This document shows positions 25,301 to 33,485 of a stretch of DNA of 64,000 nt, in pieces; positions within the stretch are counted from its first letter, which is position 1; each line of letters opens with the position of its first letter. The notes under the pieces were generated by a model, which saw nothing but the letters and a program-made list of their open reading frames with translations, did not search any database and was not told where the DNA came from. The position numbers and the translations under genes were made by a program. Origin of the DNA: Microvirga lupini (GTDB lineage: Bacteria > Pseudomonadota > Alphaproteobacteria > Rhizobiales > Beijerinckiaceae); contig NZ_JACHWB010000004.1 in NCBI RefSeq assembly GCF_014191055.1, positions 310,001 to 374,000 of the forward strand, in the 5' to 3' direction.

Positions 25301-28174
25301 GATCCTGCTCATCTCGACGGCGTGTGCGTGATCCCGCCGGCCAACTGGATCGGCGACCTGAAGCTGACGGTCACCGCAACCACGCGGGAAGCGAGCAACG
25401 GACATACGCACACTACCTCTCAGAATGTCTCGATCAGGCTTGAGGCTGTGGAGGACGCACCAACCCTGACAGTCGCGAATACGTTGGGCCAGGAAGACAC
25501 GACCGTTCCGCTCAATATCTCCGCCGCCTTGGTGGACACCGACGGCTCCGAGGTGCTCTCGGTCGTGATCGGCAACCTGCCGGAGGGAGCCCGCCTCTCG
25601 GCCGGCCTGAACAACGGCGACGGAACCTGGACGCTCACGCCCGGCCAGCTGACAAACCTTAGTCTGATTCCTCCGGCGAACTGGAGCGGCACTGCTAATC
25701 TCTCCGTGCTTGCCCATGCCCGCGAAACCTCCAACGGCAAAGTCGCCACCACCGAGGCCACGCTGAAGGTCGACATCGAGGCGGTGGCTGATGTGCCAGT
25801 GGTCGGGTCGCGTGATGTTTCTGGTCTGGAGGACAGCGGCATTCGTCTGGACCTGGCGGCGGCGCTGGTGGACCGGGACGGCTCGGAGGCGCTCACGGTG
25901 CTGATCCTGGGCGTGCCCGATGGCGCGGTGCTCTCCCACGGCACCCGCCAGCCGGACGGCGCCTGGAGCGTGCCGGCCGGCGATCTCGCCCAGCTCTCCC
26001 TCACCCCGCCCCAGAACTTCTCCGGCCGCATCGACCTGATCCTGCGCGTCACCGCCCAGGAGGGCCAGGGCGGCAGCAGCACCACGGTGGAGAGCCGCTT
26101 CCGGGTGCAGGTGGAGGCGGTGGCGGATGCCCCTGTGGTGACGGTGATGGACGCCCGCGGGGCCGAGGACACGCCGGTGAGCCTGGCCGGCCTGGGCGGC
26201 GCGCTCGTCGACCGCGACGGCTCGGAGAGCCTCAGCTTCGTGCTCAGCGGCGTGCCGGGCGATGCCAGCCTGAGCGCCGGGATGCGCCAGCCGGACGGCA
26301 CCTGGAAGCTCCTGCCAGCCGATCTGGCAGGTCTTGCCTTGCATCCCCCAGCCCACTTCTCCGGCCGCTACACCCTGACCCTGACGGCCATCGCCACCGA
26401 GGGCAGCAACGGCGCGCGGGCCAGCACCTCGGCCAGCTTCACGGTGGGGGTCGATCCGGTGGCGGATGCCGGCACGATCACGGGCGCGAGTTCAGGCCAG
26501 GAGGACACGGCGATCGTGATCCGGCCGGCCTTTGCCACACCGGATCCGTCGGAGACCTGGGGTGAGTTCGCGCAGGTGTCGGGGCTGCCGGCCGGCGCCC
26601 GCCTGAGCCATGGTCGGGAGCTTGCCTCCGGCACCTGGGAGGTCTCCACCGCTGACCTGCAGGCCGGGCGGGTGGCCGTGCATCCGGCGGCCCATTCGGA
26701 TGCGGACTTCAGCCTGACCGTCACGGCGATGCTGATCGACACCGGCAACGGCACCAGCGTCAGCCGACAGGTGACGGGCGTGCACGCGGTCACCGTCACG
26801 GCGGTGGCCGATGCCCCGCAGGTGAGCGCCAGGGACGTGACCGGCCAGGAGGACAGCGCCATCCGGCTCGACCTCGCGGCCGCTCTGGTCGACACCGACG
26901 GCTCCGAGCTGCTCTCGGTGAGCATCCTCGATGTGCCGTCGGGAGCGGTTCTGTCGCATGGCACCCGCCAGACGGACGGGAGCTGGAGCGTTCCGGTGGC
27001 CGATCTGGCGCATCTGACCCTCACGCCGCCGCACGACTTCGCCGGCACCCTCACCCTCACCCTGCGCGCAACCGCACGAGAGAGCGCAAATGGTGATACC
27101 GCTACAACCGAAGCCACACTGAAGGTGGAGGTTGAGGCTGTGGCCGATGCACCGCGCATCGACGCGAAGAATGTGACAGGTCAGGAGGACACGGCGATTC
27201 CGCTCGATCTCTCCGCAGCCCTCGTCGACACTGATGGCTCCGAGACCATGGTGGTCAGCATTCTCGGCATTCCGGACGGCTTCACCCTGTCTGCCCCCAC
27301 GGCCGTGCGCGACGGAGGCGAATGGCGTGTGCCAGCCGCAGATCTGCCTGGCCTGAAGCTGACGCCCCCGACGGATTGGAGCGGCGCGCTGAGCCTGACG
27401 ATCCAGGCCACCAGCACCGAAGCTGGGAATGCGAACATCGCCACAAGCAGCAAACCCTTCACCGTGACGGTCAATCCGGTCAACGATGCGCCCGAGCTGA
27501 CTCTGACCGCTGCAGGTCACGCGGAGGCCGGTGACCACCAGGCGGATGCCATCGGCATTGCTCACGCGGAGGATATCGATAGCACACAGCTCCGCGGCGC
27601 CGTGATCACGCTCTCCGGAGCGCAGACAGGCGACAGGCTCGATCTTGAGGGCTACACCCTGCACAATGAAAACGGCCACACGATGATCGGCAACACCGGC
27701 ATCGAGCTGGTCGGGGGAGCCTATGCCGGCGAGACGCGCACGCTGACCCTCAGCGGCCATGCCTCGCCCGAAACCTACGCTACCGTGCTGCAATCCCTGA
27801 TGCTCGAGAGCGGCGATCACTCGGGTCTGGCCGCCGGCACCCGCAGCATCGGTGTCGTGCTGTTCGACAGCGAGGGTGCCGCCTCGATGCAGCAATCCGT
27901 GGATGTGGTGGTCGACGCGGCGGAGCCTGCTGCCCCAGAGGGGCAGAGCTTGGAGCCGTCGCAGAATGGCGCCGGGTCGGACATCATTCTCCTGATGGCC
28001 GATGAAGAGGCCGAGATGGCTCACGCTGCGACTGCCTCATGGACGGAGCAGATCGACAGCGATCAATCCTCGACCGGTTCGGATACAATGACCGCTTTCG
28101 ACCAGCCGACGGCGGACACCATCCAGACGATCGACGATCTGCAAGCCGACGCATCCCGGACGCACTGGTCCTGA
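19325..28174 (+). CDS. Giant cadherin-like repeat protein, putative type I secreted adhesin
   Basis: This protein has 2949 residues. After a non-repetitive N-terminus of about 190 residues come, by my count, 22 tandem modules of about 100 residues. Each carries a GxEDTxIxL opening, a DxDGSExLS core and a PPxxFSGxxxLTLxATA end, as in cadherin-like or Ig-like adhesin domains that bind calcium. There is no Sec signal and no obvious GGxGxD RTX block. The last 110 residues are acidic and rich in Ser and Thr, which would suit a C-terminal export signal. It is the last gene of the secretion operon, 13 bases after the adaptor, so it is the likely cargo. GAGGA lies 10 bases before the ATG. I see no clear LapG-type retention site. 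Confidence 0.9.
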   Translation: MSQQPDPTIPFDASVVDEGALRALRAVQRSLPMGDGGAAGNLVGGTEAVAAFGMVRGGPSGSIAVGAHEIGPLAWNLAPAPQDESLKPLDLTPPAKPAINLDEVPSGADLPLAAPTPLIGPRGNFARSSSSYLANESDNSSARVTPPVFSDTSDNPVVPTPPTTVRPDPQEPIDIIADPPAVIARDAAGEEDTAIRLDLAAALVDRDGSETLTVLILGVPDGAVLSHGTRQPDGAWSVPAADLAQLSLTPPQNFSGRIDLTLRVTAQEGQGGSSTTVESRFRVQVEAVADAPVVTVMDARGAEDTPVSLAGLGGALVDRDGSESLSFVLSGVPGDATLSAGVRQPDGTWKLLPADLAGLVLHPPAHFSGRYTLTLTAIATEGSNGVRASTSASFTVGVDPVADAGTITGASTGQEDTAIVIRPAFATPDPSETWGEFSQVSGLPAGARLSHGRELASGTWEVSTADLQAGRVAVHPAAHSDADFSLTVTATLIDTGNGTSVSRQVTGVHAVTVTAVADAPQVSARDVTGQEDSAIRLDLTAALIDTDGSELLSVSILDVPSGAVLSHGTRQTDGSWSVPVADLAHLTLTPPHDFAGTLTLTLRATARESSNGTTATTDRPFHVTVTDVSDTPLLTTRDASGLEDTSIALDLSASLTDTDGSEVLSIRIQGVPADASLSHGTRQVDGSWLLTPSELDDLSLRPAEHYSGTINLTVEAISRSSNGSTATTHGALRVQVEAVADAPVVTVADASGSEDMPVILAGLGGALVDRDGSEGLIFVLSGVPGDATLSAGTRQPDGTWRITHAELAGLTLTPPSNFSGSYNLTLTAVATEGSNNSQARTSASFTVGINPVLDHATIGGTTSGLEDTGIALKPAFSSNDKDGSETWGEFSQVSGVPSGARLSHGTELSSGVWQVATADLQAGRVLLHPAENSDQDVTLTIRTTITDAGNGKTVSQDVTGTYTVTVTAVADAPTVTVADAHGVEDTPISLTGLGGALRDLDGSETLSFVLSGVPGTANLSAGTKQADGTWKLTPAQLTGLTLNPPANFSGSLSLKLTAIATETRDNHPTASTSATFTVGIDPVLDKATISGSSSGLEDTSITLKPDFKLDDNDSSEKWSTLTEVTGVPLGATLNGGSGTKEISPGVWQVKTDDLIHKRVTIKPPPNSDDDFTLTFTVTQTDSGNGISVSRIVTATHAVTVNAVADAPTVTAHDVKGDEDTAIPLDLSAKLTDLDGSETLSIIILGVPDGAVLIPGERLSDGSWSVKPSDLADLTFTPPQDFSGSIALSMQVTSKEIRGGSESSITVPFEVQVDAVADAPELSVSRAYGDEDTAIPLHLTARATDIDNSESIVSYRLEDVPEGAIVRAGGLVLARNADDSFSVPAGVVGSLTITPPPHSDKDMHLKVFAISAEPNGSTERSAPKELVVTVRADADAPIFDVTSASGSEDSDIPLHLTATLPDNDGSELLSFVISGIPNGALLSVGTYRGPGTWSLTADEAKIVTLRPPADFAGTINLTVTAVTQEKDGGDQASTRITFPVHVGAVVDAPAVGGLDGSSADWGTMSGTEDAPIKLNFDPGLRDRDGSEKIVGDIVIGGIPAGAVLRLADNSIVTADSDGFYRIAAENMAGVTLTMPRNSDVEETLTVRMTIQDTDGSRTVTKEISGHMVVDPRGDADDPTFTTQPSTGTGHDSTSGSTGWIALRIAALPTDTDGSESLTIWVRGVPKGASLSHGIPAGDGVWLVPVENLPSLAIRPKANDNSAIELDVSVVVTEREGDHTIRTQSVTVTVTPPSGGGDPGDGSGGDPGGVPPTAPVAQAPELIVSSTPALEDNRVALSISARTLNTDNGSETLGIRIDNVPAGARLSAGVRDPKTGSWVLWSDQLAGLELIPPANFAGTISLKVTAIATERTGSEATTPATLNVTLEAVADGASIAVAPATGAEDVEIPLDLKISPRDSDGSETVTSVTISKLEPDGRIAGPGVTDNGDGTWTVDPAHLDGVCVIPPANWIGDLKLTVTATTREASNGHTHTTSQNVSIRLEAVEDAPTLTVANTLGQEDTTVPLNISAALVDTDGSEVLSVVIGNLPEGARLSAGLNNGDGTWTLTPGQLTNLSLIPPANWSGTANLSVLAHARETSNGKVATTEATLKVDIEAVADVPVVGSRDVSGLEDSGIRLDLAAALVDRDGSEALTVLILGVPDGAVLSHGTRQPDGAWSVPAGDLAQLSLTPPQNFSGRIDLILRVTAQEGQGGSSTTVESRFRVQVEAVADAPVVTVMDARGAEDTPVSLAGLGGALVDRDGSESLSFVLSGVPGDASLSAGMRQPDGTWKLLPADLAGLALHPPAHFSGRYTLTLTAIATEGSNGARASTSASFTVGVDPVADAGTITGASSGQEDTAIVIRPAFATPDPSETWGEFAQVSGLPAGARLSHGRELASGTWEVSTADLQAGRVAVHPAAHSDADFSLTVTAMLIDTGNGTSVSRQVTGVHAVTVTAVADAPQVSARDVTGQEDSAIRLDLAAALVDTDGSELLSVSILDVPSGAVLSHGTRQTDGSWSVPVADLAHLTLTPPHDFAGTLTLTLRATARESANGDTATTEATLKVEVEAVADAPRIDAKNVTGQEDTAIPLDLSAALVDTDGSETMVVSILGIPDGFTLSAPTAVRDGGEWRVPAADLPGLKLTPPTDWSGALSLTIQATSTEAGNANIATSSKPFTVTVNPVNDAPELTLTAAGHAEAGDHQADAIGIAHAEDIDSTQLRGAVITLSGAQTGDRLDLEGYTLHNENGHTMIGNTGIELVGGAYAGETRTLTLSGHASPETYATVLQSLMLESGDHSGLAAGTRSIGVVLFDSEGAASMQQSVDVVVDAAEPAAPEGQSLEPSQNGAGSDIILLMADEEAEMAHAATASWTEQIDSDQSSTGSDTMTAFDQPTADTIQTIDDLQADASRTHWS
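19907..21150 (+). repeat. Long direct repeat inside the adhesin gene, copy 1
   Basis: This 1244-base segment encodes about four modules and recurs at 25841-27084 with no net length change and roughly 30 base differences by eye (about 97 percent identity). The offset is 5934 bases, exactly 1978 codons, so the two copies share reading frame. Confidence 0.9.
25841..27084 (+). repeat. Long direct repeat inside the adhesin gene, copy 2
   Basis: Second copy of the block at 19907-21150. Neighbouring modules are far more diverged, so this pair reflects recent duplication or gene conversion within the gene. Confidence 0.9.
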
Positions 28175-28226
28175 CGATCAGCGGGCAGGGCGGCGCCTTA
28201 ACTGGCTTCACCCTGCCGAAGCTGTC

Positions 28227-28388
28227 TCATTGGGTGCCTGGCTGCACAATAGGCACATCCCCAGGAGGGAGCGGCTCGCCTGAGGGCGCGTCGTTCTCCG
28301 CAGGTTCAAGCGGGTCCAACGAGGGCAGCTCGGGCAACGGACCCGGGACATCGGGCGGCTGGTCGGAAGGCTTTGGCGTGTCGGACAT
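28227..28388 (-). CDS. Proline-rich small hypothetical protein, 53 residues
   Basis: This short acidic, proline-rich peptide (MSDTPKPSDQPPDVPGPLPE at the start) has no membrane segment. The ATG at 28386-28388 is preceded by GGAGG with 4-base spacing on the minus strand, which is the main support. A longer in-frame extension to 28601 has no start signal. It lies in the 488-base gap between the giant gene and the oxidoreductase operon. The rest of that gap (28389-28662) shows no other gene. Function unknown and it could be spurious. Confidence 0.45.
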   Translation of the reverse strand: MSDTPKPSDQPPDVPGPLPELPSLDPLEPAENDAPSGEPLPPGDVPIVQPGTQ

Positions 28389-28662
28389 GGGACCTCCATT
28401 CGTGGACGGCTTCCTTGGGAAAGCACAGCTGTCCCTTGCGTTCCCAATCCATGACAGACCAATGCTGATAAACCCCCGGTCACTTGCCACCCGGTGAAGC
28501 TTGCCGGAACCCAGGTCGATCTGGGCCGTTGGATCACGTTCACTGCCGAACGATGCATCCGTGTGGCTGCTGTATCGATGTCCTGTCGGCGGTTGTTTCA
28601 CCTCAGCCTGATCGCTCTCCGTTAAGGGCGACCGGTCTCTGTCGCGCCGAGGGAGGTCTCGA

Positions 28663-29178
28663 TTGAGTGCAAGCCAGAACTATTCATCGCCCGCGCTCGA
28701 AAAGATCCCGATCACCTTGATAGTCAACGGCGAAACCAGGACGATTGAAGTCCTGCCCTGGACCGTCCTTCTCGATCTTCTGCGCGATCATCTGCACCTG
28801 ACGGGAACCAAGAAGGGCTGCGACCACGGCCAATGCGGCGCCTGCACGGTGATCGCCGACGGCAAGCGGATCAATTCCTGCATGGCTTTGGCCGTGATGA
28901 AAGACGGCGCGAGCATCACGACCATCGAGGGAATCGCCTCGGATGGAGCGCTGCATCCCCTTCAGCAAGCCTTCATCGATCATGACGCGTTCCAGTGCGG
29001 CTATTGCACGCCGGGCCAGATCTGCTCCGGCGTCACGCTCATCCAGGAGGGCAGGGCGCGCACGCGGGACGAGATCCGCGAATGGATGAGCGGCAACATC
29101 TGCCGGTGCGGCGCCTATACCAACATCGTCGATGCCATCGAGCAGGTCCTGGGCTCGAACCAGGAGGCTGGGCGATGA
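28663..29178 (+). CDS. paoA: Aldehyde oxidoreductase 2Fe-2S subunit (PaoA/YagT-like)
   Basis: This is the 171-residue iron-sulfur subunit of a xanthine-oxidase-family molybdoenzyme. Plant-type 2Fe-2S ligands are in [14 protein letters not shown] with a later Cys in INSC. The second cluster ligands are in CGYCTPGQ and CRCG. It transfers electrons from the molybdenum centre to the FAD subunit. Translation starts at TTG 28663, 6 bases after GGAGG. The stop overlaps the next ATG by 4 bases. PaoA of E. coli has a Tat signal; this protein lacks one, so a cytoplasmic enzyme is likely. The exact aldehyde substrate is unknown. Confidence 0.93.
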   Translation: MSASQNYSSPALEKIPITLIVNGETRTIEVLPWTVLLDLLRDHLHLTGTKKGCDHGQCGACTVIADGKRINSCMALAVMKDGASITTIEGIASDGALHPLQQAFIDHDAFQCGYCTPGQICSGVTLIQEGRARTRDEIREWMSGNICRCGAYTNIVDAIEQVLGSNQEAGR

Positions 29179-30191
29179 ACCGCTTTTCCTACATGCGGGC
29201 CGGCAGCATCGAGGAGGCCGTGAAGGCGGCCTCTGCGGACTCATCAGCCCGCTTCATCGCCGGCGGCACGAATCTCGTCGACCTGATGAAGTACAATGTG
29301 GAGCGCCCGACCCGTCTCATCGACATCACGCGCCTCCCCCTGAACACCATCGAGGATACCAAGAGCGGCGAGCTGCGCCTTGGCGCCATGACGACCAATG
29401 ATGAGGTGGCCCACGACCCACGCGTCCAGAGCCGCTATCCGCTCCTCGCCAGCGCAATCCTCGCCGGCGCCTCGCCACAGCTGCGCAATGCGGCGACGAC
29501 CGGCGGCAATCTTCTTCAGCGCACCCGGTGCTATTATTTCTATGACACAGGCACGCCCTGCAACAAGCGCGAGCCCGGCACGGGGTGTCCGGCAACCTTC
29601 GGGCGCAATCGCATTCACGCGATCCTGGGCACGAGCGAGCACTGCATCGCGACGCATCCCTCCGACATGTGTGTGGCTCTCGCCGCCCTGGAAGCCATCA
29701 TCCATATCGCCGGGCCTGACGGCGAGCGCGCCATCCCGATGTCCGAGTTCCATCGCCTGCCGGGAGACAGGCCGGAGATCGACACCACCCTGCGGCCTGG
29801 GGAGATCATCACGGCCGTCGAGCTCCCGCCAGAAGATTTCGTGGAGCATCACACCTACCTGAAACTGCGCGACCGCCTGTCCTATGCCTTCGCGCTGGTC
29901 TCTGTCGCGGCTGCGCTCCGTATGGATGCGGGCACCATCGTCGAGGCACGCATCGCCCTCGGCGGCGTCGCCCACAAGCCGTGGCGCGATCCGGCGGCCG
30001 AGGCCATGCTGCGCGGTCATCCTGCCAGCACTGAGCGGTTCGCGGCTGTCGCCGATCACATTCTGCGGGATGCGAAAGGCTTTCAGGACAATGCCTTCAA
30101 GATCGATCTGGCCCGGCGCGGAATCGTTCGCGCGCTCTCTCAGGCCGCTGCGGGAACGCCGCAATCCCAGACCGACAAGCGGATCAGGTAA
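29175..30191 (+). CDS. paoB: Aldehyde oxidoreductase FAD-binding subunit with extra 4Fe-4S insert (PaoB/YagS-like)
   Basis: The 338-residue subunit carries FAD-binding motifs [13 protein letters not shown] and [12 protein letters not shown]. The insert [20 protein letters not shown] contains the additional Cys residues that bind a 4Fe-4S cluster in the PaoB/hydroxybenzoyl-CoA-reductase-like group. The C-terminal domain ([20 protein letters not shown]) is the CO dehydrogenase flavoprotein type. It passes electrons from the iron-sulfur subunit to an acceptor, likely oxygen or ferredoxin. The ATG overlaps the preceding stop by 4 bases and GGAGG is upstream, so the start is firm. Confidence 0.94.
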   Translation: MNRFSYMRAGSIEEAVKAASADSSARFIAGGTNLVDLMKYNVERPTRLIDITRLPLNTIEDTKSGELRLGAMTTNDEVAHDPRVQSRYPLLASAILAGASPQLRNAATTGGNLLQRTRCYYFYDTGTPCNKREPGTGCPATFGRNRIHAILGTSEHCIATHPSDMCVALAALEAIIHIAGPDGERAIPMSEFHRLPGDRPEIDTTLRPGEIITAVELPPEDFVEHHTYLKLRDRLSYAFALVSVAAALRMDAGTIVEARIALGGVAHKPWRDPAAEAMLRGHPASTERFAAVADHILRDAKGFQDNAFKIDLARRGIVRALSQAAAGTPQSQTDKRIR

Positions 30192-30202
30192 GGACGAAGC
30201 GT

Positions 30203-32440
30203 ATGCTGAAAGCTCAGGGTTACGTTGGCTCTCCGCAGAACCGGGTCGATGGGCGCGCCAAGGTCACGGGCGAAGCGCGCTATGCGGCGGAGTTTGATGC
30301 GCCGGACCTTGCCTACGGGATCGTCATCTCGAGCGCGATCGCCAAGGGGCGGATCGCCTCGATCGATATCTCGTCTGCTTTGGCCATACCGGGCGTGGTT
30401 CAGGTGTTCACGCATGAGAATCGCTCCGGCACTGCTTGGCTCGATCGCAATTACCGCGACGAGACCGCTCCTCCCGGCTCTCCGTTCCGGCCGCTCTATG
30501 ACGATCAGGTGGTCTATAGCGGCCAGCCCATCGCTCTCGTCGTGGCGGACGAATACGAGATTGCGGCCCATGCGGCTTCCCTCGTGCGGATCGCGTACGA
30601 GACCGACACCCATATGACGGATCTCGACATCAAGCGGAGTGAGGCTTACGTGCCGCCGAAGAAGCGGTCCGGCGTCAAGGCGCCGCCAAGCCCGCGTGGT
30701 GATGCCGAGGAGGCCTTCACGCAGGCTCCCGTCAAGGTCCATGCCGAGTACCGGATCGCCATTGAGCACCACAACCCAATGGAGACGCATGCCTCCACGG
30801 TCATCTATGAGCAGGATGGCACGCTCACCATTCATGAGAAGACGCAAGGGCCGCAGAACAGCCAGAGCTATGTGTCGAGCGTCTTCGGTCTCTCCAGCGA
30901 TCAGGTGCGCGTCGTATCGCCGTTCATCGGCGGTGCCTTCGGATCGGGGTTGCGCCCGCAATATCAGCTCTTCCTTGCCGTCATGGCAGCCCTGGAGCTC
31001 AAGCGCTCGGTCCGGGTGGTGCTGACCCGCGACCAGATGTTCACCTTCGGCTACAGGCCGCAGGCGATCCAGACTGTCTCCCTTGGTGCGAATCCCGATG
31101 GCATGCTCCAGTCCATCATGCACGACGCCATCCAGACGACATCAACCTTCGAGGATTACCAGGAGGTTGTCGTCAACTGGTCGAATCTTCTCTACCATTG
31201 CGACAACGTCAAGCTGACCTACAGGCTGGCGCAGGTCGACACTGCCACGCCCATCGATATGCGCGCCCCTGGCGCAGCCACGGGCGTCACGGCCATCGAG
31301 ACGGCCATGGACGAACTCGCCTATGCGACCGGCATCGATCCGGTCGAACTGCGGCTGAGAAACTATGCCGAAGTGGACGAAGCCAACAAGCGGGATTTCA
31401 GCAGCAAGGAGCTCAGGGCCTGCTACCAGCTCGGCGCGGAGCGCTTCGGCTGGGCCCAACGCAATCCGGAGCCGCGCTCCATGCGTGACGGTCGGGAACT
31501 CGTCGGCTGGGGCATGGCGACGGGCGTGTGGGAAGCCATCATGCAGAAGACGGCCGCCCGCGCGGTGCTGAGCGCTGACGGCCATCTGGAGGTCTCGTGC
31601 GCAACCGCGGATATCGGCACGGGAACCTACACGATCCTGACGCAGATTGCCGCCGACATCATGGGCCTTCCCATGGAGAGGGTCACCACCCGGATAGGCG
31701 ACTCGAGCCTGCCGAAGTCTCCTGTGGAAGGCGGCTCATGGACGGCGGCCTCGGCGGGAACGGCGGTGCAGATCGCCTGCCAGACAGTGCGCGAGTCGCT
31801 GTTCAAATATGCCCGCGAGATGGACGCCTCGCCGCTGGCGAACGCGAGCCTTGAGCATGTCAGCTTCGCGGATGGGCGGATCGTGCTGACGAACGATCCG
31901 GAGACAGGCGTCTCATTCACCGACATCATGCGCGCGCGCGGCGTCGACAAGGTCGAGGCGGAGGAGAAAGCGAGCCCGGGCATGATGACCAGCATGCGCT
32001 ATTCCGGCTATTCGCATTCCGCTGTCTTCGCCGAGGTGAAGGTGGACGAGGAGCTCGGTATCATCCGGGTGACCAGGATCGTCAGCGCGGTGGCCGCCGG
32101 CACCATCCTCAACCCGAAGACCGCGCGCAGCCAGATTATCGGTGGCATCGTGTTTGGGATCGGCATGGCTCTGGAGGAGGAATCCATGCTCGATCACAAC
32201 CTAGGACGGTTCATGAACCACAATCTGGCCGAATACCACGTGCCCGTGAACGCTGACATCCACGACATCGACGTGATCTTCGTCTCCGAGCACGATGACA
32301 AGCTCAATCCCATGGGGATCAAGGGGCTGGGTGAGATCGGCATTGTCGGCACGGCCGCGGCAATCGGAAACGCGATCTTTCATGCCACGGGCAAGCGGAT
32401 CCGCGACTATCCGATCACCATCGACAAGCTCCTCGGATAG
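30203..32440 (+). CDS. paoC: Aldehyde oxidoreductase molybdopterin-binding subunit (PaoC/YagR-like)
   Basis: This 745-residue catalytic subunit of the xanthine oxidase family holds the molybdopterin cytosine dinucleotide cofactor. Seen motifs are GRAKVTGEARYAAEF at the start, GGAFGSGLRPQ, DMRAPGAATG and the catalytic glutamate in KGLGEIGIVG near the C-terminus. It oxidises aldehydes by hydroxylation. It begins 11 bases after the FAD subunit. No XdhC/PaoD-like cofactor chaperone gene follows, so that function must come from elsewhere. Its neighbour is a uronate cluster, so sugar-derived aldehydes are possible substrates, but this is inference. Confidence 0.94.
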   Translation: MLKAQGYVGSPQNRVDGRAKVTGEARYAAEFDAPDLAYGIVISSAIAKGRIASIDISSALAIPGVVQVFTHENRSGTAWLDRNYRDETAPPGSPFRPLYDDQVVYSGQPIALVVADEYEIAAHAASLVRIAYETDTHMTDLDIKRSEAYVPPKKRSGVKAPPSPRGDAEEAFTQAPVKVHAEYRIAIEHHNPMETHASTVIYEQDGTLTIHEKTQGPQNSQSYVSSVFGLSSDQVRVVSPFIGGAFGSGLRPQYQLFLAVMAALELKRSVRVVLTRDQMFTFGYRPQAIQTVSLGANPDGMLQSIMHDAIQTTSTFEDYQEVVVNWSNLLYHCDNVKLTYRLAQVDTATPIDMRAPGAATGVTAIETAMDELAYATGIDPVELRLRNYAEVDEANKRDFSSKELRACYQLGAERFGWAQRNPEPRSMRDGRELVGWGMATGVWEAIMQKTAARAVLSADGHLEVSCATADIGTGTYTILTQIAADIMGLPMERVTTRIGDSSLPKSPVEGGSWTAASAGTAVQIACQTVRESLFKYAREMDASPLANASLEHVSFADGRIVLTNDPETGVSFTDIMRARGVDKVEAEEKASPGMMTSMRYSGYSHSAVFAEVKVDEELGIIRVTRIVSAVAAGTILNPKTARSQIIGGIVFGIGMALEEESMLDHNLGRFMNHNLAEYHVPVNADIHDIDVIFVSEHDDKLNPMGIKGLGEIGIVGTAAAIGNAIFHATGKRIRDYPITIDKLLG

Positions 32441-32595
32441 ATCGTCTTACAAATCGGGTGGCTCAGCGCTCCAACGGGAGTGTTATGCTGACGGGATCTT
32501 ACGGTTTCCGACGGAGACCGCACTATCACATGCCCGAAATCGGTCTTCTGCTCCTGATCTCCACATCCAGGCCATAGCCTCTCCCGTAGATGCCT

Positions 32596-33288
32596 TCACG
32601 CGCTGAAGAGTTCCGGGTGCTCCGCCTCGACTCGCGGCAGGGCTCGCAGAATCTCCGTGAGGTGTCGGCGCATCGCTTCTGCTGCCGCATCCTCGTCGCG
32701 GGCGTCGATCGCCGCCATGATGGCGCGATGCTGGTCGATCAGGGGCAGCATCGCCTCAGGGCCGGGCAAGGTGAGCTGGCACACCCGATCCATATGCGCC
32801 TTGATGTCCTGAACCGCCTCCCATGCCAGGGGACAGCCGGCGCCTTCCGCAAGGGCAATATGGAAGAGCTCGTCATAGCGCTGGAACGCCGCGTGGTCGT
32901 CCCGGCGGGCGGCCTGCTCCTGGAGTTCCAGAAGGTCGCTGATCCTTTCCCGGCTCTGCATGTCGAACGATGAGCAGGCCCGGCGCACCACGGCCGTCTC
33001 GATCGCTTCGCGGACGAAGCGCGATTCCATCATCTTCCGGACCGAGATCTTCACCACCGTCGTGCCGCGCTGGGGCTGGATTTCCACGAGCCGGGTCCTG
33101 GCTAGCCCAATCAGGGCCTCACGGACAGGCTGACGGGAAACACCATGGCGCTCGGCAATATCCTGCTCGGAGAGCCGGCTGCCCGGCGGAAGCTCGAGAG
33201 CAATGATCAGGCGACGCAGCTCGTTCTCAATGCGCTGGGCCGCAGAGCCATGACCGGTGGGGAAGGGGCTGTTCACATCGGATCTCAT
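32596..33288 (-). CDS. GntR-family (FadR subgroup) regulator of the uronate cluster
   Basis: The 230-residue protein has an N-terminal winged helix (IENELRRLIIALELPPGSRL, then HGVSRQPVREALIGLA) and an all-helical FCD effector domain with likely metal or acid ligands (the RFVREAIE segment, YDELFHIAL, QHRAIMAAID). It is divergent from the TRAP and kdu genes, so it probably represses them in the absence of a uronate or keto-sugar acid. The ATG at 33288 is preferred over 33309, since the latter falls inside the apparent -10 region (TATATG). It has no strong ribosome site. A palindrome at 33314-33325 is the likely operator. Confidence 0.9.
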   Translation of the reverse strand: MRSDVNSPFPTGHGSAAQRIENELRRLIIALELPPGSRLSEQDIAERHGVSRQPVREALIGLARTRLVEIQPQRGTTVVKISVRKMMESRFVREAIETAVVRRACSSFDMQSRERISDLLELQEQAARRDDHAAFQRYDELFHIALAEGAGCPLAWEAVQDIKAHMDRVCQLTLPGPEAMLPLIDQHRAIMAAIDARDEDAAAEAMRRHLTEILRALPRVEAEHPELFSA

Positions 33289-33313
33289 TCTTTTGGCGGG
33301 TTGCGTCATATAT

Positions 33314-33325
33314 TAGTGTATACTA
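33314..33325. promoter_or_regulatory. Candidate GntR operator in the divergent promoter region
   Basis: TAGTGTATACTA has TAGT/ACTA arms and a symmetrical GTATAC core overlapping it. On the minus strand it falls between TTGTAT and TATATG promoter-like elements of the GntR gene, suiting autorepression and control of the divergent TRAP operon. Confidence 0.45.
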
Positions 33326-33485
33326 CCATACAATCGTCGACCAAGTAAGCCGCGAAAGACGGCCGTCGGGTTTCTGCCAAGTCGCCAGGGATCTTGGGCA
33401 AGGGCTCTTTGGAAAGACAATGATCGGTCCGGAAGGGGCAGATCTGAAACAATAGGACATCAGAGGAAGCCTAAGGAGGAAGAGA

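Noticed and set aside
19907..27084. CRISPR-like or short tandem repeat array
   Set aside because: Periodicity is about 300 bases, protein-level and in frame; there are no short identical repeats with unique spacers.
19742..28024. Several 300-500-residue minus-strand frames inside the adhesin gene
   Set aside because: They repeat with the same period as the adhesin modules and are mirror images of them, with no start signals.
28175..28216. Terminator after the giant gene
   Set aside because: A 7-bp GGCAGGG/CCCTGCC pairing has a 20-base loop and no U tract, too weak to call.
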